Part shown: positions 53,888 through 63,513 of the stretch, piece after piece
How the letters are laid out: the number at the start of each line of letters is the position of its first letter
How positions within the stretch are numbered: the stretch's first letter is position 1
Assembly (NCBI GenBank): GCA_007896885.1
Contig: VOIU01000006.1
Location: 1 to 64,000, forward strand
DNA from: Bacteroidaceae bacterium HV4-6-C5C
Lineage (GTDB): Bacteria; Bacteroidota; Bacteroidia; Bacteroidales; Bacteroidaceae
DNA length: 64,000 bases
Direction of reading: 5' to 3'
Translations under genes and position numbers: made by a program
The notes under the pieces: generated by a model
Told to the model about the DNA's origin: nothing
Seen by the model: the letters and a program-made list of their open reading frames with translations, nothing else
Databases searched by the model: none

Positions 53888-54991
53888 ATGCGTAAAACAC
53901 TATTTGTATTATTATTAAGTCTTCCTTTTCAACTTTTGTTAGCTCAGAGCAATCTTTTGTCCAATTTCCCAAAAGGGTGTAGTCCGGAAGAAGTTGGAAA
54001 ACGTTTAGCATATCATTTTGTAGATGGTAAGCACATGCTTCATGCCGGGAAATGGATTAGCTATCCGGAAACATTTAATTGGAGTGGAGCTTTGAAATTT
54101 GGGGCGATAACGAAAGACAAGAAGCTTATCCAACTTTTGCAAGATAAGTTTGAACCATTGTTTACAACAGAAAAAGCTTTCTTGCCGATAATGAATCACG
54201 TTGACTTGAATATGTTCGGAAGTCTACCTCTTGAATTGTATAGAATAACAAAAGAAAAACGATACTTGGATTTGGGTATTCCTTATGCTAATACCCAATG
54301 GGAAGTTCCCGAAAATGCAAATCAAGAGCAGAAGAAATGGGCTGAAAAAGGTTATTCCTGGCAAACTCGCTTGTGGATTGATGACATGTACATGATCACT
54401 ATAGTTCAAACACAAGCTTACAGAATAACCAAAGATAGAAAATATATTGATAGGGCAGCAAAAGAAATGGTACTCTATTTGGATGAGTTGCAACGGCCTA
54501 ATGGACTTTTCTATCATGCACCCGATGTGCCTTTTTATTGGGCTCGTGGAAATGGCTGGGTGGCTGCCGGTATGACCGAATTACTTAGCAGTTTGCCTAA
54601 AGATCATAAAGATCGTCCCCGGATCCTTAGAGGTTATCAAGCGATGATGAAAAGTTTGAAAGATTATCAGACATCAAACGGATTATGGAATCAATTGATT
54701 AATGAATCGGATTGTTGGGCTGAGACTTCGGGATCAGCGATGTTTACTTTTGCTCTTATCAAAGGAGTGAAAAATGGCTGGTTAGATGCAAAAGAATATG
54801 CTCCTGTAGCACGTAAAGCTTGGATTGGATTAGTTTCATATATTAACGACAAGGACGAAGTAACCGAGGTTTGCGTGGGTACTAATAAAAAGAACGATAA
54901 ACAGTATTATTATGATCGCCCACGTCATGCTGGTGATTACCATGGACAGGCACCTTATCTTTGGTGCGTTGCGGCTCTTTTAGATAAATGA
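53888..54991 (+). CDS. GH105-type unsaturated uronyl hydrolase, copy 1
   Basis: The ATG at 53888 gives 367 residues with a signal peptide ending LLLAQ near residue 19; the longer frame from 53861 adds nine residues. The (alpha/alpha)6 toroid has the family WIDDMYM (catalytic Asp near residue 165), RGNGW near residue 219 and SDCWAETSGSAMFTFA near residue 276. GH105 enzymes split the unsaturated uronate from the end of lyase products by hydration. It is very similar in length and motifs to the gene at 62392, so a recent duplication is likely. It lies 29 bases after the second oxidoreductase. Confidence 0.88.
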   Translation: MRKTLFVLLLSLPFQLLLAQSNLLSNFPKGCSPEEVGKRLAYHFVDGKHMLHAGKWISYPETFNWSGALKFGAITKDKKLIQLLQDKFEPLFTTEKAFLPIMNHVDLNMFGSLPLELYRITKEKRYLDLGIPYANTQWEVPENANQEQKKWAEKGYSWQTRLWIDDMYMITIVQTQAYRITKDRKYIDRAAKEMVLYLDELQRPNGLFYHAPDVPFYWARGNGWVAAGMTELLSSLPKDHKDRPRILRGYQAMMKSLKDYQTSNGLWNQLINESDCWAETSGSAMFTFALIKGVKNGWLDAKEYAPVARKAWIGLVSYINDKDEVTEVCVGTNKKNDKQYYYDRPRHAGDYHGQAPYLWCVAALLDK

Positions 54992-55019
54992 TATTATGTA
55001 TAACTGGAAATAAATAGAT

Positions 55020-56366
55020 ATGAAAAAGAATTTTTTATTACTTGCGCTTTTACTAGGTGCGATTTCGTTATCGGCACAAAACTGGGAGCCTCTTTTTAAT
55101 GGAAAGAATTTAAAGGGCTGGAGTAAGCTGAATGGGAAAGCGGATTATAAAGTTGTAGATGGTGCCATTGTAGGTACTCCTAAAATGAATACTCCGAATA
55201 CTTTTTTAGCGACAACAAAAAACTATGGAGATTTTATTCTTGAATTTGATTTTAAAGTGGACGATGGCATAAATTCCGGAGTGCAATTTCGTAGCGAGAG
55301 CATTAAAGATTATCAAAAGGGACGTGTACACGGCTACCAATTTGAGATAGATCCATCGTCTCGTGCATGGTCTGGGGGCATTTACGATGAAGCACGTCGT
55401 AACTGGATATATCCTTTGACACTGAATCCGGCTGCAAAAACAGCTTTTAAACATAATGAATGGAATAAGGCACGTATTGAAGCTTTTGGACATTCGATGC
55501 GTACCTGGATTAATGGTGTCCCATGTGCTAATATTTGGGATGATGCAACTCCTGTCGGGTTTATTGCTTTACAAGTACATGCCATTGATAAAGTTTCAGA
55601 TCAGAGCAAGAGTATTAGTTGGAAAAATATCCGAATTTGTACAGAAGATGTTGATCGTTACTTAACTTCGGAAACAAATGAAGCGCCTGAAGCTAATCTG
55701 ATTGCTAACACGCTTTCTCCCCGTGAAAAAAAAGCTGGTTGGGCTTTACTTTGGGATGGCAAAACAAGTACGGGTTGGAGAGGTGCCAGACTTTCAACTT
55801 TCCCTGCAAAAGGTTGGGTAATGGAGAATGGTATATTGAAAGTAATGAAGAGCGGAGGCGCTGAATCTGCCAATGGGGGTGATATTGTGACTACTCGTAA
55901 ATATAAAGACTTTATTCTTTCCGTTGATTTTAAGATTACTGAAGGCGCTAATAGCGGTGTCAAGTATTTTGTGAGTCCTGATATGAATAAGGGAGAGGGC
56001 TCTGCTATCGGCTGCGAATTTCAAATATTGGATGACGAAAGACATCCCGATGCAAAATTAGGTGTAAAAGGGAATAGAAAATTAGGCTCATTATATGACC
56101 TTATTCCTGCCCCTGAAGTTAAACCTTTTAATATCAAAGAATTTAATACTGCCACTATTGTAGTCAGGGGTAATCATGTGGAACATTGGCTGAATGGAGT
56201 AAAGCTTATCGAATATACTCGTAATAATCAGATGTGGAATGCATTGGTTGCTTATAGTAAGTATAAAAACTGGCCTGACTTTGGAAACCTTATTGAAGGA
56301 AATATCCTTTTGCAAGACCATGGCAATGAGGTTTGGTTCAAGAACGTTAAAATTAAGGAGCTATAA
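55020..56366 (+). CDS. Two-domain DUF1080 (3-keto-glycoside hydrolase/lyase type) protein
   Basis: The 448-residue product has a signal peptide ending SLSAQ near residue 20 and two tandem concanavalin-like domains: about 22-208 ([37 protein letters not shown]) and about 235-448 ([39 protein letters not shown]). Single-domain members are usual. DUF1080 proteins are linked to 3-keto glycoside cleavage together with Gfo/Idh/MocA enzymes in Bacteroides, so this is the likely bond-breaking step of the cassette. Which domain is catalytic is not clear. A terminator follows, so it ends this operon. Confidence 0.85.
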   Translation: MKKNFLLLALLLGAISLSAQNWEPLFNGKNLKGWSKLNGKADYKVVDGAIVGTPKMNTPNTFLATTKNYGDFILEFDFKVDDGINSGVQFRSESIKDYQKGRVHGYQFEIDPSSRAWSGGIYDEARRNWIYPLTLNPAAKTAFKHNEWNKARIEAFGHSMRTWINGVPCANIWDDATPVGFIALQVHAIDKVSDQSKSISWKNIRICTEDVDRYLTSETNEAPEANLIANTLSPREKKAGWALLWDGKTSTGWRGARLSTFPAKGWVMENGILKVMKSGGAESANGGDIVTTRKYKDFILSVDFKITEGANSGVKYFVSPDMNKGEGSAIGCEFQILDDERHPDAKLGVKGNRKLGSLYDLIPAPEVKPFNIKEFNTATIVVRGNHVEHWLNGVKLIEYTRNNQMWNALVAYSKYKNWPDFGNLIEGNILLQDHGNEVWFKNVKIKEL

Positions 56367-56384
56367 TCATTTATAATGATTCTG

Positions 56385-56418
56385 AAAGGTAGGAAGCAGT
56401 AAATTGTGACCTGCCTTT
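56385..56418 (+). terminator. Intrinsic terminator after the DUF1080 gene
   Basis: AAAGGTAGG (56385-56393) pairs with CCTGCCTTT (56410-56418), one wobble, followed by T-rich sequence. Confidence 0.65.
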
Positions 56419-56941
56419 TATATTCTTCTAGCTTATGTTGTTCGCATTTGTCAATGTGAAGCGTGTTGTTATTGTGGAAACTATAGTTGTGATGATACAT
56501 ATATATCGAAAGTCCTTGTGTGAATGTGGGTTCATATTTGTAAGATATTGATCTTTAATTACCAAAGTGTAGTCATCCTGTGAGAAAAAAAGTGCATAAC
56601 GGCAGTAAGGATTGAATCAGAAAAAACAATTATCTCGTCAAGAATCTCTTCGAGTGGTAGATTGGTAATATCATTCTATTCATTGGATGTTTTATGTTAT
56701 TTTGTGATTTTTTCATTTCTTACTTTTGCTGTATGGATTATTGTTTGGAATATAAGAGGGTCAGTATATTATTTAGTCAACTGAGGTAAAACCTATATTA
56801 ATACACTTCACAATTTAATAATAAACTTATGGCATAAAAATGATTAGCTTCTTCTTTATGGAAGCAGATGCTTTGTAGAATAAAGCAAAATAGATACGGA
56901 ATTATGGTTCCGTGAGTTTAGAATCTAATATCTATAAAAAC
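56419..56941 (+). promoter_or_regulatory. Long leader region of the second susC
   Basis: No gene is seen in these 523 bases. A promoter candidate is TTTG at 56701-56704, 16 bases, then TACTTTTG at 56721-56728; the spacer is shorter than normal. If used, the mRNA leader would be about 207 bases. Just before the start, ACGGAA (56896-56901) pairs with TTCCGT (56908-56913), a hairpin that may affect translation. The first box sequence TTACTTTTGCT also occurs at the cassette promoter near 49826. Confidence 0.5.
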
Positions 56942-59900
56942 ATGATTAAGAAAATCCTATTTCTATTTTTTTGTGTGTTTACATTGACTGCACATTCTCA
57001 GAATGTCGCAATTAAAGGCTCTGTAGCTGATGTAAACAATGAGCCTCTTCTAGGAGTAAATGTAAAGATTAAGGGAACTTCTGCAGGTTGCATTACGGAC
57101 ATTGACGGTAACTTCTCTTTGAGTGGGAGGAAAGGATGCACGCTTGTTATTTCCTATATTGGTATGGTGACTCAAGAGGTTACTTTTAGCGGTACTCCTT
57201 TAAAAGTTGTGTTGAAAGATGACGCGCAAGCTTTGGAAGAAGTTGTAGTGGTTGGCTATGGTACAATGCGTAAGAAGGACCTTACAGGTTCTGTGGTACA
57301 AGTGCGTCCCGAAAATATAGCTAACGAAAATCCCAAAACAGTGCAAGATATCTTGCGTGGTACACCAGGATTAGCGGTGGGCTATAATTCAGATGCCAAA
57401 GGTGGTGGTTCCTTATCCGTCCGTGGTCAACGTTCACTTTATACTGACGGTGGTCATAATGATCCATTGCTGATTGTGGATGGTATGATGTTTTATGGTG
57501 AACTCTCTGAAATCAATCCTGATGATATTGGACAGATTGATATATTGAAAGATGCATCTGCGGCGGCTGTCTATGGAGCGAAAGCTGCTAATGGTGTTAT
57601 TATCATTACTACGAAAAAAGGTAAACAAGGTAAGCCGATGATTAATTTTACAGCTAATGTAGGGTTGACACAGCGAAGTGCTTACCGTGAGAGATTCAGC
57701 CCTTCAGGTTATTTACAGCACTATGCCGATTGGAAGGAAAAAGGTACTTATGGTGCAAATGCTGATGGTGAATGGGATGCTTATCAGACAGGAGTTTATA
57801 AGGGTATGACTGACTATTTTAAGAATCCTAATAAATTGGTTGGTACTGATCTGGATACTTGGAGGAGTTACACACAGAATGCATCAGAAGAATCCGATCT
57901 TAGTATTTGGGCCAAACGTTTGGGATTTACGGGAAATGTCCTCAATAATATTTTAGCGGGCAAAGCGGTAGACTGGCAAGACAAGGCTTTTCGTTTAGGG
58001 CTTAATCAGGATTATAACACTAGCATTAGTGGTGCTTCCGAAAAAGTAGACTATTACTTTTCTATGGGGTATTTGCGCAATGAAGGAGCTTTGATTGATG
58101 ATACATATCGCGCCGTGCGCGCCAACATGAAATTGAACGCCAAAGTGACTAAATGGTTTGAGGTAGGTGCCAATGTAAATTTTCAAGACCGTACGGATGG
58201 AAGTCTTGATTTGGATGAAGATTATTTTATGCGTAACAGCCCCTATGCTGATTATGCTGATGAGAATGGTAATCCTATTCAATATCCCAATGATGATTCT
58301 TGGTCACAGCGTGGATATAACTATGATTTCCAAAAGAAGTATTTGGAATTGGAAAAAGGATATACCGTATTTAATACAATTCTGGATGCTAAGATGAAAT
58401 TGCCTTTTGGAATTACTTATCAGTTTAATGCTGCTCCGCGTTTCCAATTTTTCTATGATCGTTATTTTATGTCGGCGGAATTACCTGGTAGCAATCCCAA
58501 TAATCGTGGTGCTAACCGAGAACAGGCAAAACGTTTTGATTGGTCATTGAACAATACTGTAACTTGGGATAAAACATTCGCTGAAAAGCATCATTTTATT
58601 GTGACTTTAGCCCAAGAAGCAGAAGAACGTAAATATTGGTCGGATCGCATTGAAGCACGTAATATTTTACCTTCGGATGCCCTAGGGTTTCATAATACAC
58701 AGAATGGATCCAAAGAAAATACTTCTTATACGACCACAGACTCACATGAAACGGCAGATGGTATGCTGGCTCGTTTATTTTACTCTTACGATGACCGTTA
58801 TATGTTGACTACATCCTTCCGTCGAGATGGTTATTCTGCTTTTGGCTCTTCCAACCCTTACGCTTACTTCCCCTCTGTGGCTGTAGCATGGGCGTTCTCC
58901 AACGAACAGTTTTTCCAGAAATTCAAGAATGTAATGAGTAGCGGTAAATTGCGTGTATCCTTTGGTAAGAATGGCAATCGTTCGCTTGCAAATCCTTATG
59001 TGGCATTGGCGAATCTATCTGCAGGTAGTGGTGGATACATGGGTTATATTAACTCTACGGGTGATTTACAGTTGATGCGTTATTTGATGGCAGACCGTAT
59101 GGCGAACCCTACTTTGCAGTGGGAAAAAACACAGGCTTGGAACTTCGCGTTGGATTTTGGTTTCTTGGACGATAGAATTACAGGGACTCTGGATGTCTAT
59201 AAAATGAGTACACGAGATATGATTATGAGTCAACCATTACAGAACTTCACCGGATTTGACAACATTACGACTAACTTGGGACAAGTGGATAATAACGGTT
59301 TTGAACTCTCATTGAGTACTGTAAATATTAAACAGAAAAATTTCCAATGGAATACGATTCTTAACTTCTCTTACAACAAAAACAGAATCAAACACTTGTT
59401 TTACCAATATGAAAACGTATTGGATGCAAATGGAAACGTAATCGGGAAGAAAGAATCCGACTATACGGCTAGCAGTTGGTTCATCGGTAAACCTATTAAT
59501 GAGATATGGGACTACAAAGTGATTGGTATTTGGCAGAAAGACGAGTGGCAGGAAGCTGCTAAGTACAAACAAGTTCCTGGTGATCCGAAAGTCTGGAATA
59601 ATCCAGCCAACGATGTATATAATGCTGATGGAACTGTGAAGACAATAGTTTATAATAATGATGACAAACAATTCTTAGGTACAACTACACCTCCTATTAA
59701 CTGGTCTATGCGTAATGAATTTACCCTTTGGAAAAATCTGACGCTTTCTATCAATATTTATTCTTATATGGGGTATAAGAGTCTGTCCACTAGTTATTTG
59801 AATAATGACGATAATGGTGGACATATGACTTATGCTGCCGCATGTTTACCAGCAAAAGAGTATTGGACAATCTACAATCCGACTAATAAATATGCGCGAA

Positions 59901-60154
59901 TTGAGGCGCAAGGTCCTGATGGAGCGAAAAGCCCCGGTAAGCTCTACGACCGCTCTTTCATCCGTTTGGAAAATATTGCGGTAGGTTATACGCTACCTAA
60001 ACTATTAACTCAAAAATGGGGTATCGAACGCGTGAAAGTATCCGGTACTGTCCGCAATATGGCTACTTGGGCAAAAGATTGGGAATATGGCGATCCTGAA
60101 ACTGGTGCTTTGGGTACTCGACTTTATTCTTTGGGAGTTAATTTAACATTTTAA
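56942..60154 (+). CDS. SusC/RagA family TonB-dependent transporter (PUL, pair 2)
   Basis: The ATG at 56942 gives 1070 residues; the longer frame begins at a GTG ten codons upstream, inside a hairpin. Signal peptide FFCVFTLTAHSQ to about residue 20, carboxypeptidase-regulatory-like domain (about 22-98, IKGSVADVNNEPLLGVNVKI), TonB-box-like EEVVVVGYG near residue 105, plug (about 110-235, IDILKDASAAAVYGAKAANG) and barrel ending LYSLGVNLTF. It should import a second oligosaccharide class from the same glycan. SusD follows after 18 bases. Confidence 0.95.
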   Translation: MIKKILFLFFCVFTLTAHSQNVAIKGSVADVNNEPLLGVNVKIKGTSAGCITDIDGNFSLSGRKGCTLVISYIGMVTQEVTFSGTPLKVVLKDDAQALEEVVVVGYGTMRKKDLTGSVVQVRPENIANENPKTVQDILRGTPGLAVGYNSDAKGGGSLSVRGQRSLYTDGGHNDPLLIVDGMMFYGELSEINPDDIGQIDILKDASAAAVYGAKAANGVIIITTKKGKQGKPMINFTANVGLTQRSAYRERFSPSGYLQHYADWKEKGTYGANADGEWDAYQTGVYKGMTDYFKNPNKLVGTDLDTWRSYTQNASEESDLSIWAKRLGFTGNVLNNILAGKAVDWQDKAFRLGLNQDYNTSISGASEKVDYYFSMGYLRNEGALIDDTYRAVRANMKLNAKVTKWFEVGANVNFQDRTDGSLDLDEDYFMRNSPYADYADENGNPIQYPNDDSWSQRGYNYDFQKKYLELEKGYTVFNTILDAKMKLPFGITYQFNAAPRFQFFYDRYFMSAELPGSNPNNRGANREQAKRFDWSLNNTVTWDKTFAEKHHFIVTLAQEAEERKYWSDRIEARNILPSDALGFHNTQNGSKENTSYTTTDSHETADGMLARLFYSYDDRYMLTTSFRRDGYSAFGSSNPYAYFPSVAVAWAFSNEQFFQKFKNVMSSGKLRVSFGKNGNRSLANPYVALANLSAGSGGYMGYINSTGDLQLMRYLMADRMANPTLQWEKTQAWNFALDFGFLDDRITGTLDVYKMSTRDMIMSQPLQNFTGFDNITTNLGQVDNNGFELSLSTVNIKQKNFQWNTILNFSYNKNRIKHLFYQYENVLDANGNVIGKKESDYTASSWFIGKPINEIWDYKVIGIWQKDEWQEAAKYKQVPGDPKVWNNPANDVYNADGTVKTIVYNNDDKQFLGTTTPPINWSMRNEFTLWKNLTLSINIYSYMGYKSLSTSYLNNDDNGGHMTYAAACLPAKEYWTIYNPTNKYARIEAQGPDGAKSPGKLYDRSFIRLENIAVGYTLPKLLTQKWGIERVKVSGTVRNMATWAKDWEYGDPETGALGTRLYSLGVNLTF

Positions 60155-60172
60155 ACATTAAATCAAATAGAT

Positions 60173-62188
60173 ATGAAACGATTTATTGAAAAACATATAC
60201 TTAAAGGGTTAGTGATGTTTGCGGGTGCATCAATAATGCTTACCAGTTGTAAAGAGAACTTTTTGGATGCAGACCCGTTGTCATTCTATGAGCCTACTAC
60301 AACTTTTTCCACAGAAGCAGGTTTGCAGTCTGTATTGGCTATCGCTGATCGGCAGTTAAAACGATATTGGACGGATGGAGATAGCGACGTAATGTCTCCT
60401 CTTATGTCAGAATATACATTCTCTGATTTAATGGTCGTTTCTGGTACTGATAAAGCGGACATACTTGATAATGTGGCTCAAAAACTGACACCTAACAGTG
60501 ATCAGTCTACATTAGTGAATGTATCACGTGTTAGTACCCTTTGGTTTTTTTGGCAGCAAACTTATGCTGGAATTTGCAATGCCAATACGATCTTGACGTA
60601 TATAGACAATGTAACCAGCTTGAGCCAAGATACCAAAAATATGTATATTGGTCGTGCTTATTTCCACCGTGCATTTCGTTACTATTTGTTGTTGTTCCAA
60701 TATGGTGATGTACCTTTGATGACGAAAGTTCTTGATGTTCCTAAATTAAACTTTCGTTCAACTAAGCGGGATGCTGTCCTTAATATGCTTGTGAAAGATA
60801 TGGAGTTTGCAGTACAATGGGTGCCCGATCAAAAAGATATGAGTTTGATTGGAATGGTGAACAAAGGTGCCTGTCGTATGCTGCTTTCTAAGCTCTACCT
60901 AGCTACGGGTGAATATGAAAAAGCGAAACAACAGTTGGACATTCTTATCAATGATTCTGGGTATTCGCTCATGACCGAAAACTTTGGAACGTTCTATAAT
61001 AATTATACAGCATCGGGAACATGGCCTATTACTCGTAATATCATTTGGGATTTACACCGTCCCGAGAATAAGCTGATTCCCGCTAATAAAGAAGTCATTA
61101 TGGGCATGCCTAACCGAGGTGCTGCTGCCGAATCGTTCTTGATGAATATGACGATGCGTGCTTTCTATCCTTTTTATTTTGATAGCAGGGTGAAGATGCC
61201 TGATGGTAAGCAAGCATTGTTAAATATCAAACGCAATAGCGCAGACTATAATGAAAATTATGATTATATGCGGGCTTTGGGGCGTGGTGTCGCTAATTGT
61301 CGCCCCACTTGGTTCTATCAAAAAGGCGTGTGGATGGTGAATGGTCAAATGGACGCAACAGACTTACGTCATAGTGTGGAAGCTGGTAACTGGGTGACAA
61401 TGGAATCTCTAAAATGCAATAACAAAGCTTCTTCTTATTTTGGAAAGTCATTGAGACTCTATGATGACAAGGGTAAATTGCTCTGTAGCGATACAATTCG
61501 CCGTTGGTACGATGTACCTCATTATATTTGGAAATTAGATGACCCTGTCAACGAGGCTAATATTTCCGGATCTGACGGCAATCGTGGTGCTACAGATGGT
61601 GGTAATGCAGATTGGTATCTTTATCGTCTGGCCGAAGCATACTTGCTACGTGCTGAAGCCAAGTTCTATCTCAATCCGGATGATCCTACTATTAAAGAAG
61701 ACCTGAATGCCATTCGTAGACGAGCACACTGTTCGCAACTTTATGAAGGTAATGTCACAATTGGAGATATAATGAACGAACGTGCTCGTGAATTATTTTG
61801 GGAAGAATTCCGCCATGTGGAGCTAAGTCGCGTTTCTCTCTGTTTAGCTCGTAGCGGCAGACCTGATGAATGGGGAAATACCTACGATATCAATACTTAT
61901 GATAAACAGGAAGGTACTGACCTGACAGGTGGAAGTTATTGGTATCAGCGCTGTATTCATCAAGGTATGTACAATAAAGGCGTGACGATTGTTGTTGATG
62001 CTCCTAAGTCAAATCTCAATTATATAATTGATAAGAAAAATATTTATTGGCCTATTCCTGACAAAGAAATTAAAGCAAATAATAGGGGGCAACTATGGCA
62101 GAATTTCGGTTACACCGGATATGATGCAGGTATTCCTGAATGGGATAATTGGGAAAATGCTGTAACAGACCAAGATAAGACTGAATGA
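60173..62188 (+). CDS. SusD/RagB family lipoprotein (PUL, pair 2)
   Basis: The 671-residue product is larger than the usual 500-600. The lipobox is MLTSC (cysteine near residue 26). SusD repeats are visible (IGRAYFHRAFRYYLLLFQYG near residue 162; YRLAEAYLLRAEAKFYLNPD near residue 484) and the block ERARELFWEEFRHVELSRV near residue 539 is typical. The extra length lies in the middle (about 290-480), which may add binding surface. It partners the SusC directly upstream. Confidence 0.92.
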   Translation: MKRFIEKHILKGLVMFAGASIMLTSCKENFLDADPLSFYEPTTTFSTEAGLQSVLAIADRQLKRYWTDGDSDVMSPLMSEYTFSDLMVVSGTDKADILDNVAQKLTPNSDQSTLVNVSRVSTLWFFWQQTYAGICNANTILTYIDNVTSLSQDTKNMYIGRAYFHRAFRYYLLLFQYGDVPLMTKVLDVPKLNFRSTKRDAVLNMLVKDMEFAVQWVPDQKDMSLIGMVNKGACRMLLSKLYLATGEYEKAKQQLDILINDSGYSLMTENFGTFYNNYTASGTWPITRNIIWDLHRPENKLIPANKEVIMGMPNRGAAAESFLMNMTMRAFYPFYFDSRVKMPDGKQALLNIKRNSADYNENYDYMRALGRGVANCRPTWFYQKGVWMVNGQMDATDLRHSVEAGNWVTMESLKCNNKASSYFGKSLRLYDDKGKLLCSDTIRRWYDVPHYIWKLDDPVNEANISGSDGNRGATDGGNADWYLYRLAEAYLLRAEAKFYLNPDDPTIKEDLNAIRRRAHCSQLYEGNVTIGDIMNERARELFWEEFRHVELSRVSLCLARSGRPDEWGNTYDINTYDKQEGTDLTGGSYWYQRCIHQGMYNKGVTIVVDAPKSNLNYIIDKKNIYWPIPDKEIKANNRGQLWQNFGYTGYDAGIPEWDNWENAVTDQDKTE

Positions 62189-62214
62189 TTTTATTAACAG
62201 ATAAATAAACTTAT

Positions 62215-62275
62215 AGAGATGTGTCCATACTGTAGGGAAAAATATAGAACTGCTGTTGGGCGCATCTCTTTTTTT
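62215..62275 (+). terminator. Terminator after the second susD
   Basis: Arms at 62215-62226 and 62258-62269 form 12 pairs, two of them wobble, over a 31-base loop, followed by a T run. It separates the second susC/susD from the second GH105 gene. Confidence 0.65.
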
Positions 62276-62297
62276 ACATTATTCTAAATAAGGATTG

Positions 62298-62327
62298 TTT
62301 GCACTAAATCTATGTGGAGCTAATTTG
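62298..62327 (+). promoter_or_regulatory. Weak promoter candidate before the second GH105 gene
   Basis: TTTG (62298-62301), 19 bases, then TAATTTG (62321-62327), one base short of TAnnTTTG. Confidence 0.35.
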
Positions 62328-62391
62328 AAATCATAATATTAGTAATAGTAGAAACGTTCATATCAATCGTTTAATATTTAATTCCAGTATT

Positions 62392-63495
62392 ATGCGTAGA
62401 ATATTATTAGTCTTTTTTTATTTTCTTCCATTTCATTTATTGCTTGCCCAAACAAACGTGCTAGGTGAATTCTCTAAAGGATATGCTCCAGAGGAAGTGG
62501 GTAAGCGTTTATCATATCATTTCCTAGACATGAAGCATGCACTTTATGTGGGCAAATGGATCGGTTATTATGAAGTATTTACTTGGAGCGGGGCTTTGAA
62601 GTATGCTGAGCTTACTAAGGATAGAAAGCTTATTAAACTATTGCAGGATAAATTCAATCTTTTACTAACAACCGAGAAAGCCTATTTACCTCCTAAGAAT
62701 CATGTTGATTTGAACACATTTGGAAGTTTGGCTTTAGAGTTATATCAGGTTACTAAAGAAGAGCGATATAAGGAAATTGGACTGAAATATGCTGATAGCC
62801 AATGGATAGCTCCTGAAAATGTAAGTCAAGAACAGAAAATATGGGCAGAGAAAGGCTATTCTTGGCAAACTCGTCTGTGGATTGATGACATGTATATGAT
62901 CCCTATTTTACAGGTTGAGGCTTATAAAACGACTAAAGACATGATGTACCTTGACAGGACTGCAAAAGAAATGGTGTTATATTTGGATGAGTTACAGCGT
63001 CCTAATGGATTATATTATCATGCACCGGATGTACCTTACTATTGGGGGCGCGGAAATGGATGGATTGCTGCTGGTATAACCGAATTACTTCGTTACTTAC
63101 CAAAAAATCATAAAGATCGTCCTCGCATAATGCAGGGGTATTTAAAGATGATGGAAAGTTTGAGAAACTATCAAAATATCAACGGGTTATGGAATCAATT
63201 AATTGATCAGGCTGATTGCTGGACTGAAACATCTGGGTCGGCTATGTTTACATTTGCATTCATAATGGGAGTTAAGCATAGATGGTTGGATGTAAAAAAA
63301 TATACTCCTGCTGCTCGAAAGGCATGGATGGCTTTAGTTTCATACATTAATACCAATAATGAGGTTACAGAGGTCTGTATCGGGACTGACAGAAAAAATG
63401 ATAAACAGTATTATTATGATCGTAAGCGTTGTGTAGGTGATTATCATGGACAGGCTCCTTACCTTTGGTGCGTTTCCGCTCTTTTGGAGAAGTAA
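62392..63495 (+). CDS. GH105-type unsaturated uronyl hydrolase, copy 2
   Basis: The 367-residue product is the same length as copy 1 and aligns by eye along its whole span, including signal peptide (HLLLAQ), WIDDMYM with D165/D166, RGNGWIAAGITELLRYLPK and SDCW-like ADCWTETSGSAMFTFA. It hydrates unsaturated uronates released by polysaccharide lyases. Having two copies, one in each sub-operon, suggests either dose or two linkages. The next gene starts 18 bases downstream. Confidence 0.88.
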   Translation: MRRILLVFFYFLPFHLLLAQTNVLGEFSKGYAPEEVGKRLSYHFLDMKHALYVGKWIGYYEVFTWSGALKYAELTKDRKLIKLLQDKFNLLLTTEKAYLPPKNHVDLNTFGSLALELYQVTKEERYKEIGLKYADSQWIAPENVSQEQKIWAEKGYSWQTRLWIDDMYMIPILQVEAYKTTKDMMYLDRTAKEMVLYLDELQRPNGLYYHAPDVPYYWGRGNGWIAAGITELLRYLPKNHKDRPRIMQGYLKMMESLRNYQNINGLWNQLIDQADCWTETSGSAMFTFAFIMGVKHRWLDVKKYTPAARKAWMALVSYINTNNEVTEVCIGTDRKNDKQYYYDRKRCVGDYHGQAPYLWCVSALLEK

Positions 63496-63513
63496 AGAAT
63501 AAGAAAGGAAATA

